Shown piece after piece: positions 36,950 through 46,753 of a DNA stretch of 64,000 bases. Source of the stretch: Sphingorhabdus sp. EL138. Lineage in GTDB: Bacteria > Pseudomonadota > Alphaproteobacteria > Sphingomonadales > Sphingomonadaceae. The stretch is taken from the NCBI RefSeq assembly GCF_900258045.1, contig NZ_OGVD01000003.1:682001-746000 (forward strand), read 5' to 3'. The notes beneath the pieces are model-generated. The model was not told the DNA's origin. It did not search any database and was given only the letters and a program-made list of their open reading frames with translations. The number at the start of each line of letters is the position of its first letter. Positions within the stretch are counted from its first letter, which is position 1. A program made the translations under genes and the position numbers.

Positions 36950-37513
36950 ATGACAACTATCAACAAGAAGATTCTGCCATTCTCCACCGAAGCATTTTTC
37001 CGCGGTGAATTCGTCAACGTTACGGAAGAACATGCTCAAGGGAAATGGGCTGTATTTTTCTTTTACCCTGCCGACTTCACGTTCGTGTGCCCGACCGAGC
37101 TTGAAGACCTTGCAGACCAATATGAAGAGCTGCAGCGCATGGGTGTGGAAGTCTATGCGGTTTCAACCGATACTCATTTCAGCCACAAGGCATGGCATGC
37201 CAGTTCCGATGCTATTGGCAAGATCAATTTCTATATGCTCGGTGATCAGAACCACGAGATCAGCAACAATTTCGGTGTCCTTCGTGAAGGCCAGGGGCTG
37301 TCCGATCGTGCGACCTTTGTTGTGGATCCTGACGGTATCGTCCAGGTAATGGAAATCACCTGTGAAGGTGTTGGTCGAAATGCGTCAGAGCTGGTACGCA
37401 AGATCAAAGCTGCACAATATGTTCGTGCCAATCCCGGTGAGGTATGCCCAGCCAAGTGGGAAGAAGGCGAAAATACTCTCGCGCCTTCTATCGAACTCGT
37501 CGGCAAAATCTAA
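36950..37513 (+). CDS. ahpC: Alkyl hydroperoxide reductase, peroxiredoxin subunit
   Basis: A 187-residue typical 2-Cys peroxiredoxin. The peroxidatic Cys47 is in FTFVCPTE and the resolving Cys166 is in GEVCPAKW, so both are intact. The C-terminal part after the resolving Cys and the internal [13 protein letters not shown] are as in AhpC. It reduces hydrogen peroxide and organic hydroperoxides in the cytoplasm and is re-reduced by the AhpF encoded 115 bp downstream. The ribosome binding site AAGG is well placed. Confidence 0.97.
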   Translation: MTTINKKILPFSTEAFFRGEFVNVTEEHAQGKWAVFFFYPADFTFVCPTELEDLADQYEELQRMGVEVYAVSTDTHFSHKAWHASSDAIGKINFYMLGDQNHEISNNFGVLREGQGLSDRATFVVDPDGIVQVMEITCEGVGRNASELVRKIKAAQYVRANPGEVCPAKWEEGENTLAPSIELVGKI

Positions 37514-37540
37514 AGACCTTAGATAACATGACTATAGAGT

Positions 37541-37565
37541 GGCGGCCTGCTGAACGCTGGCCGCC
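37541..37565 (+). terminator. Hairpin between ahpC and ahpF
   Basis: GGCGGCC at 37541-37547 pairs with GGCCGCC at 37559-37565. A stable GC stem lies between two genes that act together and has no U-tract. It may be an attenuator or an RNA-processing or stability element, giving more ahpC than ahpF mRNA. Confidence 0.4.
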
Positions 37566-37628
37566 TCAATTATCCAGCGATTATATAGATCGTCGGCAAG
37601 CCCTTTCCCTCGAGTACAAGAGTAACCC

Positions 37629-39191
37629 ATGGCCGTCCTTGATCAATCCACCACCGAGCAATTGAAATCCTATCTGACGAACTTGCGGCGCCCGATCAGC
37701 CTTGTTGCAACGCTAGATGAGAGCGAAAAATCATCTGAAATGCGCGAATTGCTGGAAACCATCGCTTCGCTGTCCGACAAAGTTGAAGCCGGATTTGATG
37801 GTACAAGCAGCAGGTGTCTTTCGTTCATGATAACTACCGATGACGGTAAATCAGAGGTCGAGTTTGCCGGACTGCCAGTTGGTCACGAATTCTCCTCACT
37901 GATATTGGCGTTGTTACATGTTGGCGGTCACCCGCCAAAGGAAGACGCGGAACTGTTGGACAGCGTCCGTGATTTGGAGGGCAGTTTCCACTTCGAGACT
38001 TTCTTCTCGCTATCCTGCCAGAATTGCCCCGATGTGGTTCAGGCGCTTAACATCATGGCGGCGCTTAACCCGAATATCAGCCATACTGCGATTGACGGCG
38101 CGCTTTTTCAGGATGAAGTCGAAAATCGTAAGGTTATGGCGGTTCCAACCACTTTGTTGAACGGACAGCCATTTGGGGCTGGGCGTATGGATCTGGCGCA
38201 AATCGTCGCAAAGCTCGACAGCGATGTGTCGGCCAAGGCCGCAGAAAAGCTCTCGGGCAAAGATCCGTTTGATGTTCTTGTCGTCGGTGGCGGTCCTGCT
38301 GGCTCTGCCGCGGCAATTTATACCGCACGTAAGGGCATTCGCACCGGTATCGTGTCCGAGCGATTTGGTGGCCAGCTTCTCGATACGCTTGGCATTGAAA
38401 ATTTCATTTCAGTGCAACGTACGGAAGGTCCAAAACTTGCAGCGGAACTGGAACAGCATGTACGGGGATATGACGTTGATATTATGGATACCCAAAGGGC
38501 GGTAAAGCTAGCGGCGCCGAATGGCGACGGGTTACATAAACTGCATCTGGAGAGTGGTGCTGAGCTCAAGGCAAAGACCATCATCCTGTCGACTGGCGCG
38601 CGCTGGCGCCAGATTGGCCTGCCTGGCGAAGACGAATATCGCAATCGCGGTGTCGCCTACTGCCCGCATTGTGACGGCCCGTTGTACAAGGGCAAAGACG
38701 TCGCGGTTATCGGCGGCGGCAATAGCGGTGTTGAGGCGGCAATTGATTTGGCGGGGATAGTCAGACATGTGACGCTGATCGAGTTTGATAGCGACCTGCG
38801 TGCTGATGCCGTGTTGCAATCAAAGCTTACCGGTCTGCCGAATGTTGATGTTTTGAAATCTGCCCAGACAACTGAGGTTCTGGGAGATGGCGATAAAGTA
38901 ACTGGTCTGCGTTATACTGATCGTGACACCGGAAAGAGCCATGACATTAATCTGAATGGCATCTTCGTGCAGGTTGGACTGGTTCCCAATAGCGAATGGC
39001 TGACTGATACGCTTGCGCTAACGCAGCACGGCGAGATTGATGTGAATGAAAACGGTGCGACGAATCTACCCGGTGTTTTTGCAGCGGGTGATGCAACCAT
39101 CGCGCCCTATAAGCAGATCGTTGTCGCGATGGGTGAGGGGTCCAAAGCAGGATTGTCGGCGTTCGATTATCTCATCCGATCAGGTAACTGA
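37629..39191 (+). CDS. ahpF: Alkyl hydroperoxide reductase, flavoprotein subunit
   Basis: A 520-residue AhpF. The N-terminal double-thioredoxin-fold domain has the CxxC pair Cys130-Cys133 (LSCQNCPD). A linker at about 195-212 leads to the thioredoxin-reductase-like part, with FAD site [19 protein letters not shown], active-site Cys345-Cys348 (YCPHCDGP), NAD site [16 protein letters not shown] and the closing GVFAAGDAT. It passes electrons from NADH through FAD and both CxxC pairs to AhpC. Length and domain order match the family. Confidence 0.97.
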   Translation: MAVLDQSTTEQLKSYLTNLRRPISLVATLDESEKSSEMRELLETIASLSDKVEAGFDGTSSRCLSFMITTDDGKSEVEFAGLPVGHEFSSLILALLHVGGHPPKEDAELLDSVRDLEGSFHFETFFSLSCQNCPDVVQALNIMAALNPNISHTAIDGALFQDEVENRKVMAVPTTLLNGQPFGAGRMDLAQIVAKLDSDVSAKAAEKLSGKDPFDVLVVGGGPAGSAAAIYTARKGIRTGIVSERFGGQLLDTLGIENFISVQRTEGPKLAAELEQHVRGYDVDIMDTQRAVKLAAPNGDGLHKLHLESGAELKAKTIILSTGARWRQIGLPGEDEYRNRGVAYCPHCDGPLYKGKDVAVIGGGNSGVEAAIDLAGIVRHVTLIEFDSDLRADAVLQSKLTGLPNVDVLKSAQTTEVLGDGDKVTGLRYTDRDTGKSHDINLNGIFVQVGLVPNSEWLTDTLALTQHGEIDVNENGATNLPGVFAAGDATIAPYKQIVVAMGEGSKAGLSAFDYLIRSGN

Positions 39192-39560
39192 CACCGCGAT
39201 TGTTTTGGCTTCGGGGCCCAAAAACTCTTTCCAATTCACCAGCTATAAACCGGTGAGATGGCTATGATTCATATCTGAACCAATCTCAACTCTCCGGCTG
39301 TCATCATGCCGCGACGGCTTCGCTTACTCTTGAACGCCTGCAATTCCGGAAATCTTTGTAACTACCCTTTTGGAATCGGCTTCTACTGCTGACGGATGAA
39401 TGGATTCCAAGCCTGCATAGCTACCAGGTTTTCGGATCGCACGAATGATTCCCTGGTGTCGCCGCACCTCCATCATTTTTAGTTTGACAGTTTTCAAAGA
39501 CGGGCCTTAAAGACGAATGAGAATCATTTGCATTAGCAATAAGAGTCGAGGGAGCTCTCT
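39192..39560. other. Intergenic region upstream of the iron locus
   Basis: 369 bp. Apart from the Fur box near its 3' end and a weak TTTTGG/CCAAAA hairpin just after ahpF, I see no gene or repeat in it. Confidence 0.5.
39513..39531. promoter_or_regulatory. Fur box upstream of the heme-type TonB receptor
   Basis: AATGAGAATCATT matches the core AATGATAATCATT of the Fur consensus at 12 of 13 positions. It lies about 30 bp before the receptor start, where bound Fur would block transcription under iron sufficiency. Confidence 0.75.
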
Positions 39561-41813
39561 ATGAAAATACGTTCGCACTGGCATCGGCCAGGCCTGACAT
39601 GCAGCATGCTTGCGCTATGCTTTTCACATGCTGCTCACGCCGCAGAGGATGCCGGAGATGCGTTCGATGATGAAAAGGGTATCACGGTTACAGCAACCCG
39701 TGCGCCTGTTGCCGTGGTGGATGCACCAGCCACGGTAACGGTTATTGATGCAGAGCGCCTCGCCGATGAACTGGCAACCGATGTCCGCGATATCGTCCGT
39801 TTTGAGCCCGGCATTTCGGTGCGCCGTGCTCCTGCTCGTTTTGGGGCGGCCCTGGGTTCAACCGGCCGAGCGGGGAATGAGGATTTCAACATTCGCGGCA
39901 TTGGCGGTAACCGGGTACTTATTCAAGTGGATGGTATCCGTTCGCCTCAGGGTTTCAGCTTCGGCGCACAAAGCGTCGGTCGCGGCAATGCGACGGATGT
40001 CGGCCTTATCAAGTCAGTGGAAATTCTGCGCGGTCCGGCCTCAGCGCTCTATGGCAGCGATGGATTGTCCGGTGTTGTGAGCTTCACAACATCTGACCCG
40101 ATTGACTTTATTGCTGATGGCAGGACCATCGGGGGCTTCGCACGCGCGCAATATAGTTCGGCGGACGAAGAGTTTTCCGAAACAGTCGCTATTGCCGGAC
40201 AGACGGGAGATTTTTCTGCGATGCTGGCCTATTCGCGCCGTGATTTTAAGGAGCTTGATAATCAGGGTACGAATGGTGTCGAGGGCTCTGCGAGGACAAC
40301 GCCAAATCCACAAGACGGTGAATCCAACGCGTTTCTGGGCAAGCTTGTATGGAATGACGGCAACCATCGTGTCCGATTGACCGGTGAGTATCTGGAGCGG
40401 GAGATTTCATCCAATGTCCTCTCCGGCTTGGGGCCAGTTTTCCTGTTTCCCGGACCGCCGAGCTGGATTGTGGATAGCCTGACTGCTGAAGATAGTACTG
40501 AGCGAGTGCGTGCATCGCTCGACTGGACCTATAATGCCGAGGATGAAGGCGCCGGATTTATCGACTATGCCCATGTTGCGGCTTATTGGCAGGACGGTGA
40601 GGACGAACAGTTTGCCGACGAAGACCGGACAGCGACCGGGGCAACGCCGCGCCCGGATCGGGAACGATTGAATACGTTCAACAATCGCGTTTATGGGGTC
40701 GCTGCAGACTTCCGATCCACCTTTACGACTGGTCCCATAAAGCACACGCTTACCTACGGCGGTGATTACAGCATTACCCGTCAAGATGGTTTGCGCAATG
40801 GCGTTGTTCCGCCTTTCGGTGAAGTTTTTCCATCGCGCGCATTTCCTGTAACTGACTTTTCATTGGGCGGTTTTTTTCTCGGTAACGCTATGGAATTTGG
40901 CGATGGTGCTTTCACGCTCTATCCCGCTCTGCGGTTTGATTTCTACGACCTCGATCCCAAAGATGACCCTCTATTGGCCGGTTTTGTACCGACTGGACAA
41001 GACGGGTCGAAAGTTTCGCCGAAAATTGGCGCTGTCTGGAAATTGGGTAATGACGTACGTCTGTTCGGCAACTATACTCGCGGTTTTCGCGCACCTACCC
41101 CCAGCCAGGTCAATAATTTCTTTGAAAATCTGGCCTTTGGTTACACATCGCTACCCAATCCTGACCTTGATCCAGAAACGAGCGAGAGTTTTGAAGCTGG
41201 GGTTCGCTACAATGCAGATGGCATTAACCTCGGGCTGACGGCCTTTTCTGCAAATTACGATGACTTTATCAGTCAAGAGGTGGTGTCGGGTTCGTTCAGG
41301 CCCACCGATCCAGCAGTATTTCAATTTGTGAACCTGAACAGCGTCGATGTTTATGGCATTGAAGCCCGTGCTTCTTATGAAGCAGATAACGGTTTTCGTG
41401 CTCGATTTGCCATTGCTTTTGCAGATGGCACCGTAGAAGCGCCTGATGCAGCCGACATATCTTTGTCAACGATAGACCCGCTTAACGCGATACTCGGCGT
41501 TGGATATCGTGATCCAGGTAACCGTTTTGGCGGCGAGATGATTATATCATACAATGCGCGCAAGGAAGCCGTCGAAACCGTTGGGGTGTGCAGCGAGTCC
41601 TGTTTCCGGCCAAGAGAATCTGCGGTTGTTGACGCGACCGCTTTTTATCGGATCACCGAAAACTTTACGATCCGGGCTGGTATATTCAACATTACAGACA
41701 AAAAATATGCCCTGTGGAGCGATGTCCGCGGACTGAACGCGTCATCGAATATTACCGACGCGTTCACTCAGCCTGGGCGGAACGCAAGCATTTCGATTAG
41801 TGCCAATTTTTGA
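39561..41813 (+). CDS. TonB-dependent receptor, heme/hemoglobin-transferrin type
   Basis: A 750-residue outer-membrane receptor. A signal peptide to about residue 27 (ending AAHAAED) precedes GITVTATRAPV (TonB-box region) and a plug with FNIRGIGGNRVLIQVDGIR and VEILRGPASALYGSDGLSGVVSF. The barrel ends SISISANF with the terminal Phe. The GSDGLSGVVSF plug and the RGFRAPTPSQVNNFFEN segment resemble the TonB hemoglobin/transferrin/lactoferrin subfamily, so heme or protein-bound iron is the likely ligand. A Fur box and GGGAG ribosome binding site lie upstream; an iron ABC importer lies downstream. Confidence 0.88.
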   Translation: MKIRSHWHRPGLTCSMLALCFSHAAHAAEDAGDAFDDEKGITVTATRAPVAVVDAPATVTVIDAERLADELATDVRDIVRFEPGISVRRAPARFGAALGSTGRAGNEDFNIRGIGGNRVLIQVDGIRSPQGFSFGAQSVGRGNATDVGLIKSVEILRGPASALYGSDGLSGVVSFTTSDPIDFIADGRTIGGFARAQYSSADEEFSETVAIAGQTGDFSAMLAYSRRDFKELDNQGTNGVEGSARTTPNPQDGESNAFLGKLVWNDGNHRVRLTGEYLEREISSNVLSGLGPVFLFPGPPSWIVDSLTAEDSTERVRASLDWTYNAEDEGAGFIDYAHVAAYWQDGEDEQFADEDRTATGATPRPDRERLNTFNNRVYGVAADFRSTFTTGPIKHTLTYGGDYSITRQDGLRNGVVPPFGEVFPSRAFPVTDFSLGGFFLGNAMEFGDGAFTLYPALRFDFYDLDPKDDPLLAGFVPTGQDGSKVSPKIGAVWKLGNDVRLFGNYTRGFRAPTPSQVNNFFENLAFGYTSLPNPDLDPETSESFEAGVRYNADGINLGLTAFSANYDDFISQEVVSGSFRPTDPAVFQFVNLNSVDVYGIEARASYEADNGFRARFAIAFADGTVEAPDAADISLSTIDPLNAILGVGYRDPGNRFGGEMIISYNARKEAVETVGVCSESCFRPRESAVVDATAFYRITENFTIRAGIFNITDKKYALWSDVRGLNASSNITDAFTQPGRNASISISANF

Positions 41814-41838
41814 GGCGTTTAAGACGAGGAGAACAATC

Positions 41839-42837
41839 ATGAAAATTAGATATTATGCAGGCTTATTTGCTCTAGCGCTTGCTCCATCTCAAGCATGGGC
41901 CAGCCAGCCGGCAACCAAGCAAATTGGAGAGATACAGAAGGCAGCATTCGAGCAAGATCGTGCCGATATCCTGGCCATGGCCGGAAACTACAAAGTGCGT
42001 TTTGATATGCAGGAATCAACTGCTTGGCGGGCGGACTATGAACCTCGGGAACGCAAAATTTCCGGCGGCAATGAGGTAGTGCGGGTGATAGAAGATACCG
42101 GTACCAAAATCATTCTGCAGCATCTTTTGGTTGTCGATATGGGTGATGGCAAGGATTTCATCGTGAAGCATTGGCGTCAGGACTGGGAATATGAGCCAGA
42201 GGATATTCTTGTATATTCTGATCGCCATAGCTGGTCACTACGGCCTGTTCCTGTAGAACAACGCAAGGGACAATGGTCGCAAACCGTCTATCAGGTTGAT
42301 GATAGTCCGCGCTATGCCGGGATCGGAACGTGGGAAACCGAGGCAGGCGTGCGGCGCTGGAGTTCCAACTGGACCTGGCGTCCGCTGGCGCGTCGTGATG
42401 CGGTCCGCGACCCCGTTTACGACCGTTATTATGCCATCAACCGACATTCTCCGATGCCCGGTGGCTGGATCCATTTTCAGGACAATACCAAAATGGGCAT
42501 GGTTGAAGGCAAGCTCGCGCCGATCGTGCAGGAATATGTACTGAATACGTACACCAAGTTTGACGACTATAATGTCAAGGCAGCAGATGACTATTGGTCA
42601 AAGACCAAGGACTATTGGGCTGAGGTTCGTGCCTCATGGGACAAGGCCTTTGCCTCTCATCGTGGTGTAACAGTGGAAGAAGAAGCGCAGACCGGTACAG
42701 TGATCAGCGGTGAATTGCTGTCTATGGGAACGAAAATCGCTGATGGCGAAATGGATGCGAAAGCGGCTACGCTGAAAGCCCGTACCCTGATTGCCGATGC
42801 AACAAAGCCGGGCGCCGTCCAAACTGCACAGAAGTAG
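41839..42837 (+). CDS. DUF6607-like exported protein associated with the iron receptor
   Basis: A 332-residue protein starting MKIRYYAGLFALALAP with a clear signal peptide (cleavage near AWASQP) and a strong GAGGAG. The mature part is rich in Trp and Tyr: RKISGGNEVVRV, VVDMGDGKDFIVKHWRQDWEYEP and SSNWTWRPLARRD. I relate it to DUF6607 from memory of such segments; no biochemical role is known to me. It follows the Fur-controlled TonB receptor gene by 25 bp and is surely co-transcribed, so an exported helper in heme or iron capture is the natural guess. No heme-binding motif is obvious. Confidence 0.75.
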   Translation: MKIRYYAGLFALALAPSQAWASQPATKQIGEIQKAAFEQDRADILAMAGNYKVRFDMQESTAWRADYEPRERKISGGNEVVRVIEDTGTKIILQHLLVVDMGDGKDFIVKHWRQDWEYEPEDILVYSDRHSWSLRPVPVEQRKGQWSQTVYQVDDSPRYAGIGTWETEAGVRRWSSNWTWRPLARRDAVRDPVYDRYYAINRHSPMPGGWIHFQDNTKMGMVEGKLAPIVQEYVLNTYTKFDDYNVKAADDYWSKTKDYWAEVRASWDKAFASHRGVTVEEEAQTGTVISGELLSMGTKIADGEMDAKAATLKARTLIADATKPGAVQTAQK

Positions 42838-43022
42838 AAGGATCCGATTACCAATTGTTGGAACTGCCGACCTTGGGTGAGAAAGATAATAATATGCAGT
42901 CTTACAATTTTTTTGCGTAGTAACTGGCTTATACTCTGTTAATGACATCTCGGATGGCGACTGAGCTTAGTCCACTACTGGACCAAACTTGGTTTCAAAT
43001 CTTATCTTACAAGGAACAACTC

Positions 43023-44060
43023 ATGCGTTTTGGTATCTTCGGCCTCGTCTTAGCAATTCTGGGATTGTCGGCATGTAGCGACGGCACGCCCGGCGGTGCT
43101 GGCGCTTCTGACGGAAAGATGCTGGTGGTCTTTTCCTCCCGCCACTATGATTCGGATTATGCGTTGTATGATGCCTTTGAAGAGGCAACCGGTGTGGAAG
43201 TGCGCACGATTGAGGCAGATGGCGACTTGCTCGTGGAACGCTTGAAAGCCGATGGTGAGCGCAGCCCGGCCGATGTCATTGTAACTGTTGATGCGGGCAG
43301 GCTCTGGCGGGCGGAACAGGAGCAGCTATTTGCTCCGCTTTCGTCTGAAAAGCTGGACGCTGCCGTGCCAGCTGGGATGCGACATCCTGATGGACTTTGG
43401 TATGGTCTGGCAAAACGCGCACGCGTGCTGGTCTATGCTCCGGACCGGGTCGATGAAACAAAACTGACCGGTTATGAATCGCTCGCGGACCCTGCTTTCA
43501 AAGGTAAAGTTTGTGCGCGTTCGTCGGGCAATATCTACAATATCTCGCTGCTGGCGGCGCTAATTGACCGCTGGGGTGAAGAAAAAGCGCAGGATTGGGC
43601 GAGCAACGTGGCTGGTAACTTTGCGCGCGATCCTCTGGGCGGCGATACCGATCAGATCAAGGCTGTCGCGGCAGGCGAATGCGATATTGCATTGGTCAAT
43701 CACTATTATTTTGCCCGGCTGATGAACGACGAAAAAGATAAGAATATTGTTGAAGATTTGGCGGTTTACTGGCCGAATGCTGACGCAGGTGTTCACGTCA
43801 ACCTGTCTGGTGCGGGTGTTGCAAAAAATGCGCCCAATCCAGAGCTGGCCCGTCAGTTCATCGAATTTGCGATGACCGAACAGCCACAACGTTTTTTCGC
43901 AGAATTGACCAACGAATATCCGGTGGTTCCATCTGTTGAATATAAGAATGCTGCGCTGGAAAAGCTCGGTGACTTTAAAGAGGATCCGATAGCATTATCC
44001 AAACTGGGTGAAAATCAGGCCGAGGCTCAAAAGCTCTTCGATCGGGCTGGCTGGCCTTGA
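43023..44060 (+). CDS. fbpA: Ferric iron ABC importer, substrate-binding lipoprotein (FbpA type)
   Basis: A 345-residue binding protein starting MRFGIFGLVLAILGLSACSD. The lipobox LSAC (15-18) indicates a lipid-anchored form. The mature domain begins LVVFSSRHYDSDYALYDAFEE as in ferric-binding proteins, and the iron-ligating tyrosine pair Tyr228-Tyr229 is present in LVNHYYFARL. A reading 27 codons longer is possible but would bury the signal peptide; AAGGA supports this start. It hands ferric iron to the permease encoded 18 bp downstream. Confidence 0.9.
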   Translation: MRFGIFGLVLAILGLSACSDGTPGGAGASDGKMLVVFSSRHYDSDYALYDAFEEATGVEVRTIEADGDLLVERLKADGERSPADVIVTVDAGRLWRAEQEQLFAPLSSEKLDAAVPAGMRHPDGLWYGLAKRARVLVYAPDRVDETKLTGYESLADPAFKGKVCARSSGNIYNISLLAALIDRWGEEKAQDWASNVAGNFARDPLGGDTDQIKAVAAGECDIALVNHYYFARLMNDEKDKNIVEDLAVYWPNADAGVHVNLSGAGVAKNAPNPELARQFIEFAMTEQPQRFFAELTNEYPVVPSVEYKNAALEKLGDFKEDPIALSKLGENQAEAQKLFDRAGWP

Positions 44061-44078
44061 TCTTAGCTCACGGATGAT

Positions 44079-45689
44079 ATGGGGCAATATATAGACAGAA
44101 TTTGGCGTGGGATCAGTCCTGCGCCAATAGGGGTACTCGCTGCCCTGATATGTACGCTTCCCGTCATCGCCCTTATCCCTTTGGGTTTGTCCGGCGGTGG
44201 CACGCATATGGCACATCTGTTTGATACACAGCTTTCTACATATGTCCGCCACTCGGCCGCTCTTCTCGTCATTACTGTTTCAGGCACCCTGCTGTTGGGA
44301 GTGCCGACAGCCTGGCTGACGTCGCGGTACAATTTCCCGGGCAGGCGATTATTTGTCGTTGCGTTGCCCCTTTCATTGGCAATGCCAAGTTATGTTTCCG
44401 GCTATGCCTGGATGTCGATGACCGCTGTTGGTGGGCCGGTTCATGGTGTGACGGCTGGCTTTATACCCACTATCAGCGGGGTTTTCGGGGCCGGTTTTGT
44501 GTTCTCAATATCTTTCTATCCCTATGTTTATCTGCTCGCACGGCAGGCTTTTGAGAATAGTGGTACCAGCAGTTTTGAGGCTGCGCGGACATTGGGGTCG
44601 AGCCCGTTGAAAGCCTTTTTCAAGGTCTCCCTGCCTCTCGCCCGCCCCGCGATCATGGCTGGAACCGCATTGGTCGCGATGGAAACCCTTGCTGATTATG
44701 GCACGGTCGATTTCCTGGGTACTCCAACCTTTACCGTCGGTATTTTGCGCTCGTGGATTTCTTTTGGCGATCCACAGGCTGCGGCCCGTCTGGCTCTGAT
44801 CTTGTTGCTGGTGACACTAGTGATTTTCGGCGGTGAACGATTGGCCCGGCGCGGTACCCGTGTGGCGGAGGCTGGCGGCCGCAACAAACCTCAGCACCGC
44901 GTCCAACTGTCGCCACGCGCTGCGGTGATTGCAGTCTTGTCTTGTGCAGTGCCGGTATTTTTTGGCCTGATAGCGCCCGGCCTGCATCTCTTGTCGCTAG
45001 CGCTGGAGACTCAACCCGTCCGTTCTCCTGCTGATGCCTTTTGGGGCACTATAATGGTGGCGTCTCTATCCGCAGGCATTGCTGCTATTCTTGGTCTAGG
45101 AGCGGCCTACGCGGCGCGTACAGGCGGTTGGTTTGCAAATGCTTCGGTTCGCGCGGCCCACACGGGCTATGCTGTTCCTGGCGCGGTTGCAGCGCTTGGT
45201 GTCATCGCACTGCTCGCTGCGTCACAGAATTTGCTCGATACGGTTTCGGGCTCGGCGGCACCGATGATCGCGGGCGGAGGGTTGGTTGCCTTGCTGTTCG
45301 CTTATCAGGCACGGTTTGCAGCGGCCGCTATCGGTCCGTGCGAAAGCGCATTGGTTCGTATCACACCGTCAATGGATCAAGCGGCCCGGTCACTGGGAGC
45401 GAGCCCATGGACGGTGATCGGCCGCATTCATTTTCCGCTGGCCTTCAGCGGTATTGCCACAGCGGCTTTGTTGGTGTTTGTGGAAGTAATGAAAGAGCTT
45501 CCTGCCACAATGATTTTGCGTCCGCTGGATTTTGAAACGCTGGCTGTCAGCGCACATCACTATGCTTCGGACGAGCGATTGTCCCAGGCGGCTCTGCCAT
45601 CGCTGATGCTTGTTGCTATCGGTCTGCCGATCATGATGACCGTCAGCTGGCTGGTATCGCGCCGCCAAACCGAAAGTGCCGGGACATGA
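44079..45689 (+). CDS. fbpB: Ferric iron ABC importer, fused permease (FbpB type)
   Basis: A 536-residue inner-membrane protein with about 12 helices and two internally homologous BPD-transporter halves, each with an EAA-type loop: EAARTLGSSPLKAFFKVSLPLARPA near residue 165 and the second near 435 (DQAARSLGASPWTVIGRIHFPL). This two-in-one layout is typical of FbpB/SfuB. It forms the channel for iron from FbpA, driven by the ATPase whose ATG overlaps its TGA by 4 bp. Confidence 0.92.
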   Translation: MGQYIDRIWRGISPAPIGVLAALICTLPVIALIPLGLSGGGTHMAHLFDTQLSTYVRHSAALLVITVSGTLLLGVPTAWLTSRYNFPGRRLFVVALPLSLAMPSYVSGYAWMSMTAVGGPVHGVTAGFIPTISGVFGAGFVFSISFYPYVYLLARQAFENSGTSSFEAARTLGSSPLKAFFKVSLPLARPAIMAGTALVAMETLADYGTVDFLGTPTFTVGILRSWISFGDPQAAARLALILLLVTLVIFGGERLARRGTRVAEAGGRNKPQHRVQLSPRAAVIAVLSCAVPVFFGLIAPGLHLLSLALETQPVRSPADAFWGTIMVASLSAGIAAILGLGAAYAARTGGWFANASVRAAHTGYAVPGAVAALGVIALLAASQNLLDTVSGSAAPMIAGGGLVALLFAYQARFAAAAIGPCESALVRITPSMDQAARSLGASPWTVIGRIHFPLAFSGIATAALLVFVEVMKELPATMILRPLDFETLAVSAHHYASDERLSQAALPSLMLVAIGLPIMMTVSWLVSRRQTESAGT

Positions 45690-46720
45690 CGGATATTGTG
45701 ATGGCCGGTCAGGGACTGGTGAAATCCCATAGAGGACGACGCGTACTCGACAAAGTCGATATAGAATTGAAGCAGGGATGTATTACCGCAATTCTTGGCC
45801 CGTCAGGAGCCGGGAAATCGACTTTGCTGCGAGTGATGGCGGGTCTTGAGGATGTTGATTCAGGACAAGTTGCAGGATCGGGAAGACGTCTGACTGACGG
45901 CCACGTGATTGTTCCGCCGGAAAAACGCAGCGTTGGCCTAGTATTCCAGGACTTTTCGCTTTTTCCACATCTTACGGCCCTGGATAACGTCATGTTCGGT
46001 TTGCGGTCGGGCTCCGCTTCTTTGCGCCGGGGAACTGCTATGGCCCAGCTTGCGGCGGTGCAAATGGATGACAAGGCAGGGGCCTATCCGCACACGTTGT
46101 CTGGCGGAGAACAACAACGTGTTGCTCTTGCCCGCGCTTTGGCACCGGAGCCGGAAATTGTCCTGCTGGATGAAGCCTTTTCCGGGCTTGATGCGCGTTT
46201 GCGGTCGGAACTGCGGGATATGGCGGTGCACGAACTGAAGAAATCCGGCGCCGCTGTCCTTGTCGTGACGCATGATGCGGAAGAAGCGCTCTTCATGGCC
46301 GATGAACTGGTTCTGATGGTTGACGGTGTGATTGTTCAGTCCGGGGCACCTTCGGAAGTATATCTGCGGCCTGTGTCATTATCTGCGGCTCGTTTGCTCG
46401 GAGATGTGAATATCTGGACTGGCCCTGTGTCCGATGGCGTTTTGCACAGTCCTTTTGGGACGGTGAACGCCGATCACTTCGGCAATGCTCCTGAAGCGAC
46501 TTTGTTGGTGCGGCCAGAGGGTGTGATCCTGGATAGCAAGGTTCCTGACGGCCGATTTGCCGTGACGGAAACCCATTCCCTCGGCGCAACGACTGCCATT
46601 GGGGTTCAGGCCCCTTCTGGAGAGACCTGGCAGGCAAGAGTGCCCACTGCATCAGGAATAAAGGCGGGAGATATGGTAAGTATCGAATTGGATCCATCTC
46701 TTACCAGCATAGTGCCATGA
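45686..46720 (+). CDS. fbpC: Ferric iron ABC importer, ATPase (FbpC type)
   Basis: A 344-residue ABC ATPase. Walker A GPSGAGKST is at 38-46, the Q-loop is in VGLVFQDFSLFPHLTALDNVMFG, the signature LSGGEQQRVALARAL is near residue 140, Walker B is EIVLLDEAFSGLD and the H-loop VVTHDAEEALF. The C-terminal 110 residues form a TOBE/OB-like regulatory domain (LLVRPEGVILDS). It energises iron import through FbpB and is the last gene of the iron locus. Confidence 0.93.
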   Translation: MTDIVMAGQGLVKSHRGRRVLDKVDIELKQGCITAILGPSGAGKSTLLRVMAGLEDVDSGQVAGSGRRLTDGHVIVPPEKRSVGLVFQDFSLFPHLTALDNVMFGLRSGSASLRRGTAMAQLAAVQMDDKAGAYPHTLSGGEQQRVALARALAPEPEIVLLDEAFSGLDARLRSELRDMAVHELKKSGAAVLVVTHDAEEALFMADELVLMVDGVIVQSGAPSEVYLRPVSLSAARLLGDVNIWTGPVSDGVLHSPFGTVNADHFGNAPEATLLVRPEGVILDSKVPDGRFAVTETHSLGATTAIGVQAPSGETWQARVPTASGIKAGDMVSIELDPSLTSIVP

Positions 46721-46753
46721 CGATGGTGTGGAACTGATATCAGCGGCAAATGG

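Noticed and set aside
39201-39224. Possible terminator after ahpF (TTTTGG/CCAAAA)
   Set aside because: The stem is only 6 bp with weak pairs and has no U-tract.
42880-42898. Possible Fur box upstream of fbpA
   Set aside because: The AT-rich stretch matches the Fur consensus at only about a third of positions; the clear Fur box at 39513-39531 may serve the whole locus.
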